64,000 nucleotides of DNA from Rhizophagus clarus (Eukaryota > Glomeromycota > Glomeromycetes > Glomerales > Glomeraceae): the NCBI GenBank assembly GCA_015698045.1, contig BLAL01000285.1:3350001-3414000 (forward strand), read 5' to 3'. Shown piece after piece: positions 38,590-51,413 of this stretch. A program made the translations under genes and the position numbers. The notes under the pieces are model-generated. The model did not search any database. It was not told where the DNA came from and worked only from the letters and a program-made list of their open reading frames with translations. Positions within the stretch are counted from its first letter, which is position 1. Every line of letters begins with the position of its first letter.

Positions 38590-39668
38590 TTTTAACAAAA
38601 TTAAAGAGATGCGCGTTACTAGGAAAAAAAAGTTAGTTTGCGAAACATGTAAGGTTATTATATTATAATTACTATATCATATGCTGGAAATCTTATACCA
38701 CATTTTATCGTCTTTGTGCATTGTGCTTTGTGAATAGCTTTGATACACACTGAAATTTTTAATATATGTGAGAATTTTGGAACAATAAAAGAGCCCTAGG
38801 ATATGTTATACCGTTTGGAGATAAACTGGTAGTACGCATTTTTGAATAAATAATGAACGAAACATTATTGGATAATGTATAGTGTACTTTGGATTTTAAA
38901 TAATTTTATTAAAGGCAATAATTTAATGGATAGCTACTAAGAAACATGATTTTATAATTATATAGTGTTATAATTCTTTTATCTGATAAAATTTTCAACC
39001 CTACGGCCCTATTAAATAATTATTCCTGCATTGCATTATACTACCCGAGATATAACTGATCTAATTGTTAGAAGCAATTATTTGGAATAAAAGATAAATG
39101 ATATAACCATTATGACTTAATCATGAACGTCAGATCTATTTTAAACTTGAATTTTCTACAAAATACTACAGTCGGGTCCGGGTTTACAAAATATGCAGGA
39201 AGTTCGATGCCATTAACTTTCCTAAATCACTTGTACACAGATCATTAATCACGTGCACGAATGTCGAATTGCCTATTGAAAAATGTAGAAGTCCTCCGCT
39301 CCGTTTTGGTTAACTTTATTTATTGTGGATGGTGCTTATACTAATAAATTATTAAAAAATATGAAGTGGGAATGAACGTTCATGTCCGTGCGAAAATTTA
39401 ATTTTTTGTGTCTCAAGATATACTTTACTAGTAGTATAATTTAGGGTAGAAGTTGTATTATCTCTTGTATTGAAGTTTTCTAGAAATCGAAATGTTAATT
39501 CGTTATTGATTTAATTTGTTAAAATAAGTATGATAATTTATTAGGACAAAAACAATTTATGCATATATCAAATCTTAAACTAAATATAATGTATCAATGA
39601 ATAAAAATATGTGTTAAAAACATGATAACAAAAAACGAGATAAAATCTAATAAAAAACTAAGTTCCCA
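38590..39668. other. Intergenic, no gene seen
   Basis: AT-rich DNA downstream of the P450 gene. It probably holds the P450 3' UTR near 39600-39668 and otherwise nothing recognised. Confidence 0.4.
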
Positions 39669-41776
39669 TCAACCTTCAACTTTAGAAACAGCTAATCCAA
39701 GATATGGAACAGGCTTATTATTAGCAAGAGTTTTCTTTTTAAATTCAAATCCTTCGATTGGTTGAAAAACAAAATTCCTAATTAACATACTTAACAATAT
39801 CTTGAATTCTGTTAAAGCTAATTTATTGCCTATACAAGCTCTTGTACCAGTGAGGAAAGGTAAATAATTTAGGTTTGTCACATTTTTAGTTACTGAAGGA
39901 TCTAACCACCTTTTTGGATCAAATTCTTCAGCTGTTGGGCCCCAGATTTCAGGTGATTTATGAAGTGCTGAAAGAGCCATCATTATTTGAGAATCCTATT
40001 TCAAGAAATAAATATAATAAATAATTTGAAATAGTAAAGTTTTAGTAAATAATATACATATGTATATGACAAACATACCTTTGGAATTAAATATTCTCCA
40101 AAAAACTTATCTTCAACATTAGTTCGACTAATAATAGGAGCTTAAAATAAAAATTACTGAGTTAATAAATGATTTTATAAATATTTTAATTTCCAAAAAA
40201 ACAATCATACCAGGAGAATGTGTTCTTAAAGTTTCTTTAACTATACAATTTAAATATTCCAGAGAGTTAATCTCATCAAATGTAGGATTGAATTTTGATT
40301 TATCAGGAAAAGCTTTAACTAATTCTTCGCGCAATAAATCTTGCTCATGTGGTTGATGTGCGAGTAAATACAAACACCAAAGTGTTGAAGCACTCGTGGT
40401 CTCATGTCCTGCAATTAAAAATGTCATGATCTAAAATAATAATGACAATAAATAAAATAATGTATGAATATTCTAAAAATAAATATTTTCATCGTATGAT
40501 ATTTTTTTTTTTTTTTAATTACCTGATTTTGTAATTCATCATCAGTCATTTTTTCTTCGTCGGGTAATGTTTTGTTGATATTAATTAACAAAGATAATAG
40601 ATCCTTGCCTTTTAATTCTCCATTTTTCGCTTCATTATGTTTTTCTTCCATCAATTTCTTTGATACTCGGTTAATAACTGTACACGCATTTCTAAATTTC
40701 TTATTTACGTCTATTGGAATTTTTCTAATAAATGGGATATAACCCGCTAATACACTGATGAACAAACGTAAGATGGGATTTGAGTTATTATTAAAAAGAG
40801 AAGCATAGGCATCCGCCAATTCGTTCGAAGATGTTAACGAATTAAATTCGTAATTAAACCCTAAATAGACGAATATAAATATATGAAATATAAAACGCTT
40901 AGAAATATAGGTGCTATCATATCATATTAGGGCTGCGAAATTGCATACGGAATGTATTGCAATGACTTGACGCCGTAAATGTCAATTATATAATGTCAAC
41001 GTCGTCATAATTTCGTGAATTTCAACAGCACCTATATCTAGAAAAACATCAACTTTGACCGTTCTCACCAACTAAGCCAATGACATCTAAAGTAGCTTTC
41101 GAGATATAAGGTGTAAGATTGATGTTAGATTCTCCTGAGCTCACTTTATCTTCTATTAACCCTATTAAGGTAGAAGCCACTCGAATAAATGTTGGGACCA
41201 TTTCCTAGATTAAATAAATGTATTTTATTAAATTGATTTCCTGATTTTAGAATATATTCTCACAGATGAAATATAATTACTTTGACGTTATTATGAGCAA
41301 AGGCTGGATTCATCATTTTTCTCTGTCTCTTATGTTCTTCACCTTCAGCAAGTACAATACCTCTACCAATAATTAAAACAGCTTCAGCCCACATTCTAGG
41401 AGGTTTAATAAAATCGTAAACATGATTTAATGTCATATCCTGGATTATTTTTGTATCTGAGACAACAATGACTGGTCGATTAAATATTCCATAGAATTTT
41501 GTAATACTCCCATATTGTTGTACCCATTTAACATGTGGTTCCTATCAAATAAAAATAGATGGTATATTAGTCAATAAAATAATTAATTAAAACATAAATA
41601 TTATTGACCTCATCCGTCAAAAATGATTTAAAATTTCCAAGAAGAATGTTATCGGATGGTGGGCCAGGAATTTTTCTCAAAGGAGAAAGATAAAATGGCC
41701 AAATAAATATTTTATAAATGACCCATCCTATAACTCCTAACACAAGAAATCCGACTAGAGAAGATAAATTTAGCAT
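39669..41776 (-). CDS. Cytochrome P450 monooxygenase, seven exons, 503 aa
   Basis: Exons (minus strand): 41776-41609, 41541-41281, 41204-41069, 40860-40523, 40430-40211, 40140-40079, 39995-39669. All six introns (67, 76, 208, 92, 70 and 83 bp) are GT-AG and the joined frame is open throughout. The N-terminus is a membrane anchor (residues ~6-30) followed by the proline hinge 'KIPGPP'. Later landmarks are 'EHKRQRKMMNPAF' (helix C), 'AGHETTS' at ~308-314 (helix I, oxygen activation), 'ETLR' at ~367-370 (helix K ExxR), 'FDPKRW', and the haem loop 'FLTGTRACIG' with the axial Cys at ~449. Length and order are those of a microsomal class II P450, working on the ER with a CPR partner. The substrate cannot be told; fungal relatives oxidise fatty acids, sterols or xenobiotics. 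Intron 3 is long but in frame. No defect seen. Confidence 0.93.
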
Positions 41777-42553
41777 TTTTTTTTTGTGTTATTTTTTATT
41801 TTATTTTTTTTTTTTTGACGAAATTTGGTTATAAATATATAAATGTGGTTTTCGGTAATCTAATTACCCTCGTTTTCTGTTGTTTACTTATTGTGGAAAA
41901 TTCCAAAATTTTTTAATTGGATAGTTATTTATATTGATGACGGTTAATTAACGTTGATCTGTGTTTACATTCGATATTTTAACCGTAAATGTGGTGGAAA
42001 ATTACGGTTGCCGATCACGCCGTATTTCGCCGATAAATGGTTGAAAAAATTTATAGCACTACGCGCTTGTAATTGTTATCTATCTACTTATTTTTCTTAT
42101 ATAATTTTTTTTTTAATGATGATTACTCGGTTAATACATATTAAACATTTTTGACTTACAATTAAACGAATAAAAAGCAAATTTTGTAAATCTTATTTAT
42201 TTGATTTTAAGAACACGTGATCGAAATTTCACATCTCTAGGCCGTATTAAATAATTTGACCAGAATTATAGTTCAGATAATTTTAGTCGAATTCCAAAGA
42301 TACCTTAACCGGGTCCAAATTATTTTTTTTATAGAATTTTTTATTAACGTTAATTTAGCGCTGTATTTGCTTAAAAAAAAATATAGTATACTCGAAAAAT
42401 GTATATGAGTGTGTATTCGTCGTATTTATATAAATAACACGGTTTACTTTATTTCAATGTTTTAAATTTACAGTATATTCATTATCATTCTGCTTGATAT
42501 TAAAAACAGTCTGATTCACTCTTTTTTTTTTTTTTTTTGTTCTGGTCAATTTA
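41777..42553. other. P450 upstream region
   Basis: A TATA-like run (ATTTATATATTTATAA on the minus strand, about 41831-41846) sits some 60 bp upstream of the P450 ATG and may be its promoter. Beyond that no feature is seen up to the transposon end at 42554. Confidence 0.3.
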
Positions 42554-42580
42554 TCGCCGTTTTCGAATTACTGTGGTCAG
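42554..42580 (+). repeat. Left TIR of the Tc1/mariner-like element
   Basis: 27-bp terminal inverted repeat, 26/27 identical to the reverse complement of 54702-54728. Confidence 0.92.
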
Positions 42581-42770
42581 GTGATTTATCGATCAATTAA
42601 AATTAACAGTATCGAAAACACCGAAAACACCGAAAACATAACTTTTCCCCGTCGATCACTCGACCAAAATTTTCGAAGGAAAAGAAATTTTTCGTTACTA
42701 CTAAAGTCCTTTAATTTCTCGTTTTTTTATCAATATTTTACACTTTGTTCTATTCTGCTAACTAAACAAC

Positions 42771-45013
42771 ATGTCTCAAGCTTCTTCTTCCACTAAAAGA
42801 CAACTACGTTCTCATGTTTCTAAAACTTACAAAAATAACGCTGAGCTTGACGCTGATATTGTTCAAGACTCTTACACGGCTAAGACCTCTAAAGCCCAAC
42901 CTTACGACATAGAAAACAGCAAAACCAAAAAACTCAAAACTATACAAAAAAATAAAGATATTACTTCAACTTCCCTTCCAGACACTACTACCCATATGGA
43001 AGGCATTATCAACACTCCCATCGATACTATCGCTAACATTCCAACCTGTGGAAACTCTCAAGCCGAATTGTCACATGATTTGAACGACAATCAACAGGCA
43101 CAGAACCAATCAAAGGAACAGATCAAAAAAATTTCCTCTCCTGAAAATCAGTCAGCCAGATCTACACCAAAATTGGCTACTGATGAAATGATTGAACTCC
43201 TTGAATTGGAAACTTCACAAGACAACCCACATGAATACAAGCACTTCGAACTATTCATCCCACGAGACTCTTTCCCAAAAGAGAATAAAATAATTGAGAT
43301 TATTAACTTTATCAAAAACGCCTTCGTCAACGAAAAAGATTTTTCGAAGTCCGTTCTACGAAGCACCTCACATATGAAATATTTATCTTACGTTTCATCA
43401 AAGAAGAAACCAAGAATAAATACAAGAATGAACCCCACCCTATAATCCAAAAACCATTATACGACTACACCAACGAGAATGTACAAACATTAATCCAAAA
43501 AAAATTGGAAGATATCTCTAATCGGTCTATCAGACTAGTAGATATCCCCCACAAACTTGATTTTAACCTCATAATCGCACATTTAGCGAATATTACTGGG
43601 GTGTCGATCACCCATCACAAAGACATCACCCCAAAACAAAGACCTATCAACAAAAAATCCACACAACCAACCAATCGTAAAAGCCCTGCACGCCCTCCAC
43701 TCAGACAACTCCTAGTTAGATTCGAGAAAGAATCAGCTACGAAATACTTATATGAAAATGATCACTGGACACTGGCAATCGGAAACTCTCTTATCCGAAT
43801 ACTCCACCCCGATATTTCACATGAAATATCCGCACAAAGAACATCCTATAGATACTTAATCAGAGGACTTCCCCTCAATACCGATATTAGAGATATGATC
43901 CCTATCCTCAAAGCGATCAAAGGTCGTACATGTACTTTTAACGCTACTTCAAGAAATTCGATCAGCAAAACCGCCTTCGTATACACCAACAAAGAAAACT
44001 ATACGAAAGAACCACACAAAATTCAAAAAACCACACTTCAAAACCACAATATATTCATAGTAGCGCAAGACTACAAAGGGGACTCCTGTACAATTTGTGG
44101 CAATCCCCAACACACTTACGAAAACTGTAACAGTGAACACAGACTCGACCCTAATGGCTCACGAAAAATCTACTTACCTAAATACCTTAAAAAAGATCGA
44201 ACCAAATTAGAAAACAACCAGGAAATCAATAACAAATATAGACACATCATAAGTCCCGAACGCAAAAGTATACCTAACCCGTCTGTTTCAACGTTTAGAA
44301 ACCAAAACGGCAAAAGACCCATTGTTCCTACAATTAACAATGATCGACCAAACGCTCAGGCCAATTTACCTCCAACTAAACCACAACCATCAATCCAACC
44401 ACAACTTAACGCCAGGTACGAAAAACAACTCGTTGAAGCCAACGAAAGAATCCTCAAATTAGAAAAGGCCTTAAACAACCTTTCGACCAAATACGACATG
44501 CTCGAACAACAATTCAAAACTATTAACACACAACACAATACGCAAAATACATCAATTACTAATCTTAAACAAGACTTTACTAAGATTACAAAACAAGTCG
44601 ACGAATACCAAACGACACAACACACCATAAACCATAAACTCGACTTTATCATTGAAAAAATCACTAAGACCTCACCTACTCCTTCTCACCACAGCACCCA
44701 CTCGCACAAAACCCCTTTCGAACATATCGCAAGAAGGCACTACGATGACGACTCACTCCACTTCAACAACGCCTCCAGAAACCAGGTGAACAGACCGGAG
44801 ATGGAGATCGACTACAGTCAGCCACAACAAGAAGAACAAGAAACACACTACGCCATTACATCTCAATTAGACTCTGAAATTGGATACCTACCTACAAACC
44901 CCATTTCAGAAACTGATACCGACAACTACACGATTAATAATGTCGTTCACCCTTCGGAACTACCTAACGATAATAACCGCAGTAAAATCTTCGGATTATC
45001 ATCCTTTTTTTAA
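42771..45013 (+). CDS. LINE ORF1: nucleic-acid-binding protein with CCHC knuckle (one frameshift)
   Basis: Starts at ATG 42771 ('MSQASSSTKRQLRSHVSKTY'). The frame ends early at 43445, but the following frame continues without loss of sense: 'HMKYLSYV' then 'FIKEETKNKYKNEPHPI'. The switch falls at a T3 run at 43393-43395, where one more T would give a single 747-residue protein. Near residue 441 is a zinc knuckle, CTICGNPQHTYENC (C-x2-C-x4-H-x4-C), typical of retrotransposon ORF1/Gag proteins that package RNA. Residues ~545-590 form a coiled coil ('EKQLVEANERILKLEKALNN'), likely for multimerisation. The N-terminal third is disordered and rich in Ser/Thr/Gln. Product: RNA chaperone of the LINE particle. 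Confidence 0.85.
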
Positions 45014-45121
45014 TCCCTCTCTGGTTGATACTCCTATCGGACTTATTTCTGATTTACCCATTTTTGATTAACCCAATTTCATTTATTTCAACAAATTTTC
45101 TTTTTTTATCATTGTGTCATT

Positions 45122-48100
45122 ATGGAAGTACAACAAAATAATAATTCAAAGGTTCCTAGTGCGATTTTCTCCCCACCAGATAATATTCCCCCCCTGTAAC
45201 AAATATCAATTTTGAAAACAGACCCATTTCAAACCTTAATGATCTTCTCACATTAAATGTTATCAACGAACTCAACCCTAATTCGATCCCGTCATACAAC
45301 CCTATTCATAATCAATATTTTATAGACTATGTCAGAATAGGGACAATTAATATTCAAAGCGGTTTTAATGCAAAAAAAGACGACATTAACCTTTTTTTTA
45401 AACAAGAAAATTTTGATATTTTAAGACTTACTGAACTAGGTGTGATTACCTCAGACGAATTCCCGCGAAAAGAATATTTCAACAATCACGTGATTATATA
45501 CGATACGAGTGGTATTAACGACAGAAACAGTGGTGTCGCTCTTATCATAACGAAAACCTTCTCTAAACACATCGCAAAGACTAATTTCTATAAAGGACGT
45601 CTAATATGCATAGACTTATTCTTCAAGAACCACCCCATCAGAATTATCAACACTTATATACACGCAAATAACACTAAAACCCAATCGATCAAAGATTTAA
45701 CTGAAAAACTTTTTCAACTAATACTAGAAGCTAACACTAACAATTATAACCTTATAATTATGGGGGATTTCAACGTCAACCCCCAACAATTTATTAAAAA
45801 CAACAAAAAAACACAAAACGCTCCTTCTTGGAAACAAGATATCCTCAGAAGAATCAAAGGCTTCAACCTGTCACACTCCGTCAAATATTTCCAAAATAAA
45901 TATTTGCCAACTAGATCCCCGCAAACATCTAACGATACACCCACACCAGGCTCTTGTATCGATCACATTTACGTCTCTCAAAAAATCCTAGACTCCGCTT
46001 TTAACTCTAACACTTTACACATTAATAACACTTTTTTCAGCACTGACCACAAATGTGTTTATATACTTATTGATCAGCAATTCTTTCGGTCAGGGAAAAA
46101 TCTTAAAGATTCATCAAAGGACATATACCGTCCAAATAATCATCGCAGAAAAACTTACAACTACAACGCCATGAACAAGGACAAATGGTCCAACTACACC
46201 AACGAATCAAAGAAACAATTAGATAAATCTTCAACGCTAGGTAACATAAACCACACCCAAACGCCTACACGTACGGACCTTCCCCTTATTGACAAAGAAT
46301 GGTCTCGCGTGAAAACCATTATCAATGACGCCAAACTCCAAACTATACCATTATATAAATCTCTACAACACTACAATTTCAACACGCCACTTCCGCTTAG
46401 GCAAAAATTTAACAAGATACTCTCCATTCACAATATCTTGACTCTCTTCAACAAGAAAAAAATACTCCATTGTAACCCGGACGTAGACCCAGCAACACAA
46501 TGGAGCACATATTGGTCATCATGGCCCTTACACAGACGATCGCTATTGGAGTCTAATAAACTCTTTCATAATATTCTTTTTGACCAAAAACTACCCCTGA
46601 CGGTCAATCAGCTCAACTTCAACAATACAAAAAAACTCATAAGAAAAGCCTTAATTTCTGCAAAGACTCTCTATCAAGAAGAAAAAGATATTCATACTCT
46701 CAATAACATTAATAATTATATCACCCAACGAAATGACAACCTCCAGAATAACCAAAGACGTATGATCAATTCCATACTAGAACGTAAACCACGTACTATT
46801 ATATTGGACCGTCTTTTTTACACGGATGAATCAACTAACTCCCGTACCTTAACGCATGATAAGAACATCATTGAAGAAGAATGCATTAAGCACTTTCAAC
46901 TTCTTAACTCTTCCCGAGCGGACATTAATAACGTTCCAATATTTCATACGATTCGAGACTTACCCATCGAATTTCAAGAAATCTACTCACCCATATCTTC
47001 TATTAATTTGTCCTTATACGATACTGTAATAGCGCCTATAACAATTAACGAACTTAAAGAATTTATTAATCACTTACCATTACACAAAAGCGCAGGCAAC
47101 TCGGGGATTCATTACGAAGACCTAAAACACTTACATGAAGACGTCCTCCTGCTAATATTGGATTTATTCAACAACATCCTCTCGACTGGTGTTATACCAA
47201 AAGATTGGAATCACGCTTTATTCTACCCAATCCCCAAGCCCAAAGATTGGGGTTCAGAAATAAATAACACTAGACCCATAATATTATTGGAGTCTACCAG
47301 AAAACTCTTCACGAAAATTCTCACGTCACGACTACATCAAATCCTCTCACGCCCTAACATCATTCAACCGAATAACAGAGCAGGCCTTATAGGTGAATCA
47401 ACCTTACAGCCTTTACAACACCTCCATCACGCTATAGAAATGGCTAACATCCAGGGCAAGACCATTTGGATAGGCCTACAGGACTTATCAAAAGCTTATG
47501 ACCGTATTAACGTGTCACTACTAAAACTCTCTCTAAAAAGATTACATATTCCAGATGTCATAGTCAACCTTCTCTATAACTTATTCACAAACCGACACAA
47601 CCAAATTATCCTACCTAACCGTCTTTCAAGAGAATATAATATCCTCCAGGGAATTGACCAAGGAGAAGTGGTCAGCCCTTTGATGTGGATCATTTATTAC
47701 GACCCACTTTTCGCCATGATCAACCAGGACAGGTCCTTACACTACTCTATAACAACAAACAAAATTCAAAACGTCCTACAACCTAATAAAGACATCCCAA
47801 TAATATATACTACCTCCGTCCAAAGTTATTTAGACGACACGACCTGGATTGCCGACTCTTTGGACAATATGAGACGCCTCACAGAAAGATCACGAGCTTT
47901 CTACAATCTCGCTAATATCCAGATCAATGTAGACAAATATAAGCTCCTAACTAACGACGCCTCTAAATGTGGTCAGACAGTCAATTTAGCAATGACCGCC
48001 AACGATTCACCTATTAACATTACTATTAGTGGCAAAAATGAGGGAGAACGCATTCTTGGTGTCTATGTTAATGCGTTCAACAAATCCTCGCCAACGTACA

Positions 48101-51054
48101 AAAAAATGAAAACAACAGTTAATCACTTCGCCTTTTTATTGAGGAAAAAACGAATCACACATAATCATATTATTTACATTGTTAACAAAATTTTAATCCC
48201 CATTTTAGAATATAGATCACAATTTCAAATTTTTTCTTTTAAAGAATGTGAAGCTTTAATGTCCCCTATCAAAAAAATTTTTAAAAATAGTTTACACCTC
48301 TCTAGGTCGACCCACGACAATTTGATTTACAATAAATTATTCCCATCGATTAATAATTTCTTTTTTCACCAATTATATAGTCAATCAGCTCTCGTTAACC
48401 TACTTTTTAATTCACCCCTTTTAAAACCCGTTGCACTTCAACAGCTTTTACAGTTCCAATATGATTTTTGGTTACCTAATTTCCCATCGCCAACTGACCT
48501 CTCCAGACTTTCTTCTCAAAAATTAAATCAAAATTTTTTATCGAAATTATTAATATATTTTTCAAAATTTAATTTATTCTTCTTTCCAAACATCGATTTA
48601 AATATTCTAGGTGGTCGTCACCCTATCGTTTTGGAAATACCTAACATCAACAAACAAGATATTAAAAGTCTACGAAAGAAACGTATAATGTTTATGGATC
48701 AGATATGCTCCATCAACGGATCCTTTCTCTTACTGTACAAAGACGTCAAAAAACTCGCAAATAACAAATGGAAGGGAAAAGTACCGAATTGGTACCAAAA
48801 AATTCTCCACCAAAACACGCTATCCCAAAACCTTAGATTGGTTAACCCTCTTACAGCACCTCCCATACAACATATAAAATACAACACACCGTCAATAGTC
48901 AACCAGGAAGAACACATACCCCGTAATCAATGGATAGTCTTCTGGGACGCTAATACTTCTACAGCAATTTATGGTAAAACTATACGCCAAATTAACCGGC
49001 CTGGTGCTAATAGCATCACACAACTACAACATTACATTCCATTGACTCCAACGGCAGAACAATTAGATCTTACATCTCAGAAACGCCTCGCTATTCTGCA
49101 ACCTTGTCGCGGCTGTAACAAACATACTTATAACGTAGACAACCCTCTTTTATGTACCTTCTATATGAGTACTACATCGTTAATTACTTTCCAAACAACC
49201 CCTGTTAATAAAATCCCCATTCACATCCCTAATAAAAAGAAATCTTGGAGATATCCCTCCCAACCTTTCCTGACCTTACGCATGTTGGCATATAATTATT
49301 TCCTTACTCTGTCTCGCTCTTACAGACATCCTAATTATGTAGATAATAGTATTGATACAGTTCAATCCGATTCGATTTTAGAGTTTAAAGATTTTAATTT
49401 TAACTTTATCCCAAATACCCCTTATTTTATTCATAACATTTTTACGGGTAACGAAAGTGTGATTACCACACTTCACGACCTCTCCTTAGAATTTATAAAT
49501 AGATCAAACTTTTCTTTCTATACAGATGGCTCGCTGCACACAGAAGGCCCTCTTAAATCACGTCTAGGTTTTGGATGGCTTGAAGTTGGCTTATCCCCAC
49601 ATACATACACCTTCAAAGGCTCTACGATTTTTCAACCCAGCTCCACGAGAGCTGAAATTTTCAGTATTTTAACATGTCTTATTACAGTCCCCAACAATTC
49701 TGTGGTCAACATTTATACCGATTCTCAGAATTTCATATACACTTTCAATAATATTAACAATCCCTGTTTTTCCCATCGAAAATTGTTGAAAATTAATAAC
49801 CACCATACATGGCAGGCTTTACTCTACCTAGTAAAACAAAAATCCTTACGCATCTCTTTACATAAAGTTAAGGCTCACGATGATGACGTCCTTAACAATT
49901 CAGCGGATTTATTAGCCAAAGAAGGATGTGCTTTAGATCCTATATTTCTCAATCCACGAACCTCTCCTAACGCCCTCATGGTTCCTACTTTCAACCTTAA
50001 TGGACTACTGGAAAAAGATCTTAGGAAATGGTCCAAAAACACCTTAGAATGTTGCAACATGCTATCAACCATTAACAATAATAGCAACGCTTACCTTTTT
50101 GATAAAGCCAAAATCCACCCGATAGATTGGCACCACACTTCATTATGGATCAAACGAAACAACGATAATACCACCTGTAGCAACCTCAATGACAAGGTTA
50201 CAGGCTTCAAGATCAACAGTTTTAATCATACATTACCGACATCTGACTTACAACAAAGGAATTATCCTAAGCTATACCCTTCGGGACAAATTAACTGCAC
50301 AGCATGCAACGAGCTCACCATCACCAATAGCCACTTAGGCTTTTGCCCTGCTCACCTTCACACATTGAATGACTCCCTACTAACAATAAAAGACACCTTC
50401 ACAATTAAACTTATAGATGCATCGGATGTACCAGGCGCTATGGATATCAAAGCCTGGGTAGAACGTTGTCCGCTATTTAGTCCAATCATCAACGATAACC
50501 ACCCAATTTATCTCATTTTACATCAATGCGTACCTAGTACACTCACTTCCCTCCTCAAAAAGTTCGTCAAAAACAATACAAAACGTCAAGCCTTAATAAC
50601 TTTTCTCATGGATTTGTTCTTCAAAGACATTACCCGTCCCTTTTGGAAGTTACACTCTTTCTTGATGCACGCTTGGGAGAAGGCCAGAAACATAACGAGA
50701 AGAAAAAAAGTCAATTATCGTAAGAAATACAGAACCGGTGATTCTGCCAAGGAAGCAGCTAATCTCACTGGCCAACCTGGAACTTCGAGACTTACGACAC
50801 AACAAGACAGCAACTCTTCCGCACGACACAGGCATAGACTTATCGCCAGTGCGCCACCAAAGTCTATACCACGTGACCCTTTCAAGTTTGATAGAAAATT
50901 ATTCATTTATTTGAATAGTTCAAATTATTTACATTCTGGAGACTGGTTAACTTATCTAGATTTATTTTTTGATTCTTCTTTTAATTTTTCTTTTAATATA
51001 AATTTTTTTAATTCTTTTATTGGTGCGTATTTTGATTCTTATGGTTCTTTTTAG
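45122..51054 (+). CDS. LINE ORF2: AP-like endonuclease, reverse transcriptase, RNase H (one frameshift)
   Basis: ATG at 45122 ('MEVQQNNNSKVPSAIFSPPD'); a C7 run at 45188-45194 shifts the frame, and one extra C would join it to the long frame, about 1977 residues in all. Endonuclease: 'IGTINIQSG' (Asn), 'LTELG' (Glu), 'MGDFNVNP' (~213), 'CIDHIYVS' (~280), 'STDHKCV'. Reverse transcriptase: 'KPKDWGSEINNTRPIILLES', motif A 'LQDLSKAYDRI' (~787), 'GIDQGEVVSPLMW', motif C 'SYLDDTTW' (~903). RNase H: 'FYTDGS' (~1465), 'STRAEIF', 'IYTDSQ' (~1531), 'KVKAHDDD'. A C-terminal CTAC...H...C cluster (~1726) may bind zinc. Catalytic residues are all present, so aside from the homopolymer break it looks competent for target-primed reverse transcription. 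Confidence 0.9.
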
Positions 51055-51413
51055 ATTGACGGTCATAGCCTTCAATTTTAACATTTAAACGGCTGACGGT
51101 CGCATTAGGGATTTTGTATTTTAGAAATAGATATAGATCTGATTACTTTAATATTTTTTTTTAGTATTAGTTTCTTCGCTTCTATGTATTCTATTATACG
51201 ACGTTCAGTCTAAAAACATCCAAATAAATAAATAAATAAATGAAAACACCGAAAACATCGAAAATTAATTGAAAAATGATTTTGTACTACTGATAACTGA
51301 TTGTATTACCGATTTTTGACTAAATAAACTAATTTAGTAATCAACAATATTGAATAGATGTTATAATAAATCTGCGCAAATGTTAGATTATTTTCGCGTT
51401 TGAAGTATTTCAA

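Larger units (their letters stand above)
42640..51241 (+). mobile_element. Full-length LINE retrotransposon, 8.6 kb, 17-bp target duplication
   Basis: GAAAACACCGAAAACAT stands immediately before (42623-42639) and after (51242-51258) the element. The 3' end is a short AAAT repeat, as in many LINEs with simple-repeat tails. It has a 5' leader of about 130 bp, ORF1 (42771-45013), a 108-bp gap, ORF2 (45122-51054) and a 3' UTR of about 190 bp. Domain order in ORF2 is endonuclease, reverse transcriptase, RNase H, which places it in the group of LINEs with RNase H (I/Tad-like broadly). It is nested in the Tc1/mariner-like element, so it is the younger insertion. Each ORF has one single-base break; otherwise both are open. 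Confidence 0.92.

Noticed and set aside
43949..50906. Antisense ORFs across the LINE
   Set aside because: They are shadows of ORF1 and ORF2; no domains, and the sense frames have all the catalytic motifs.
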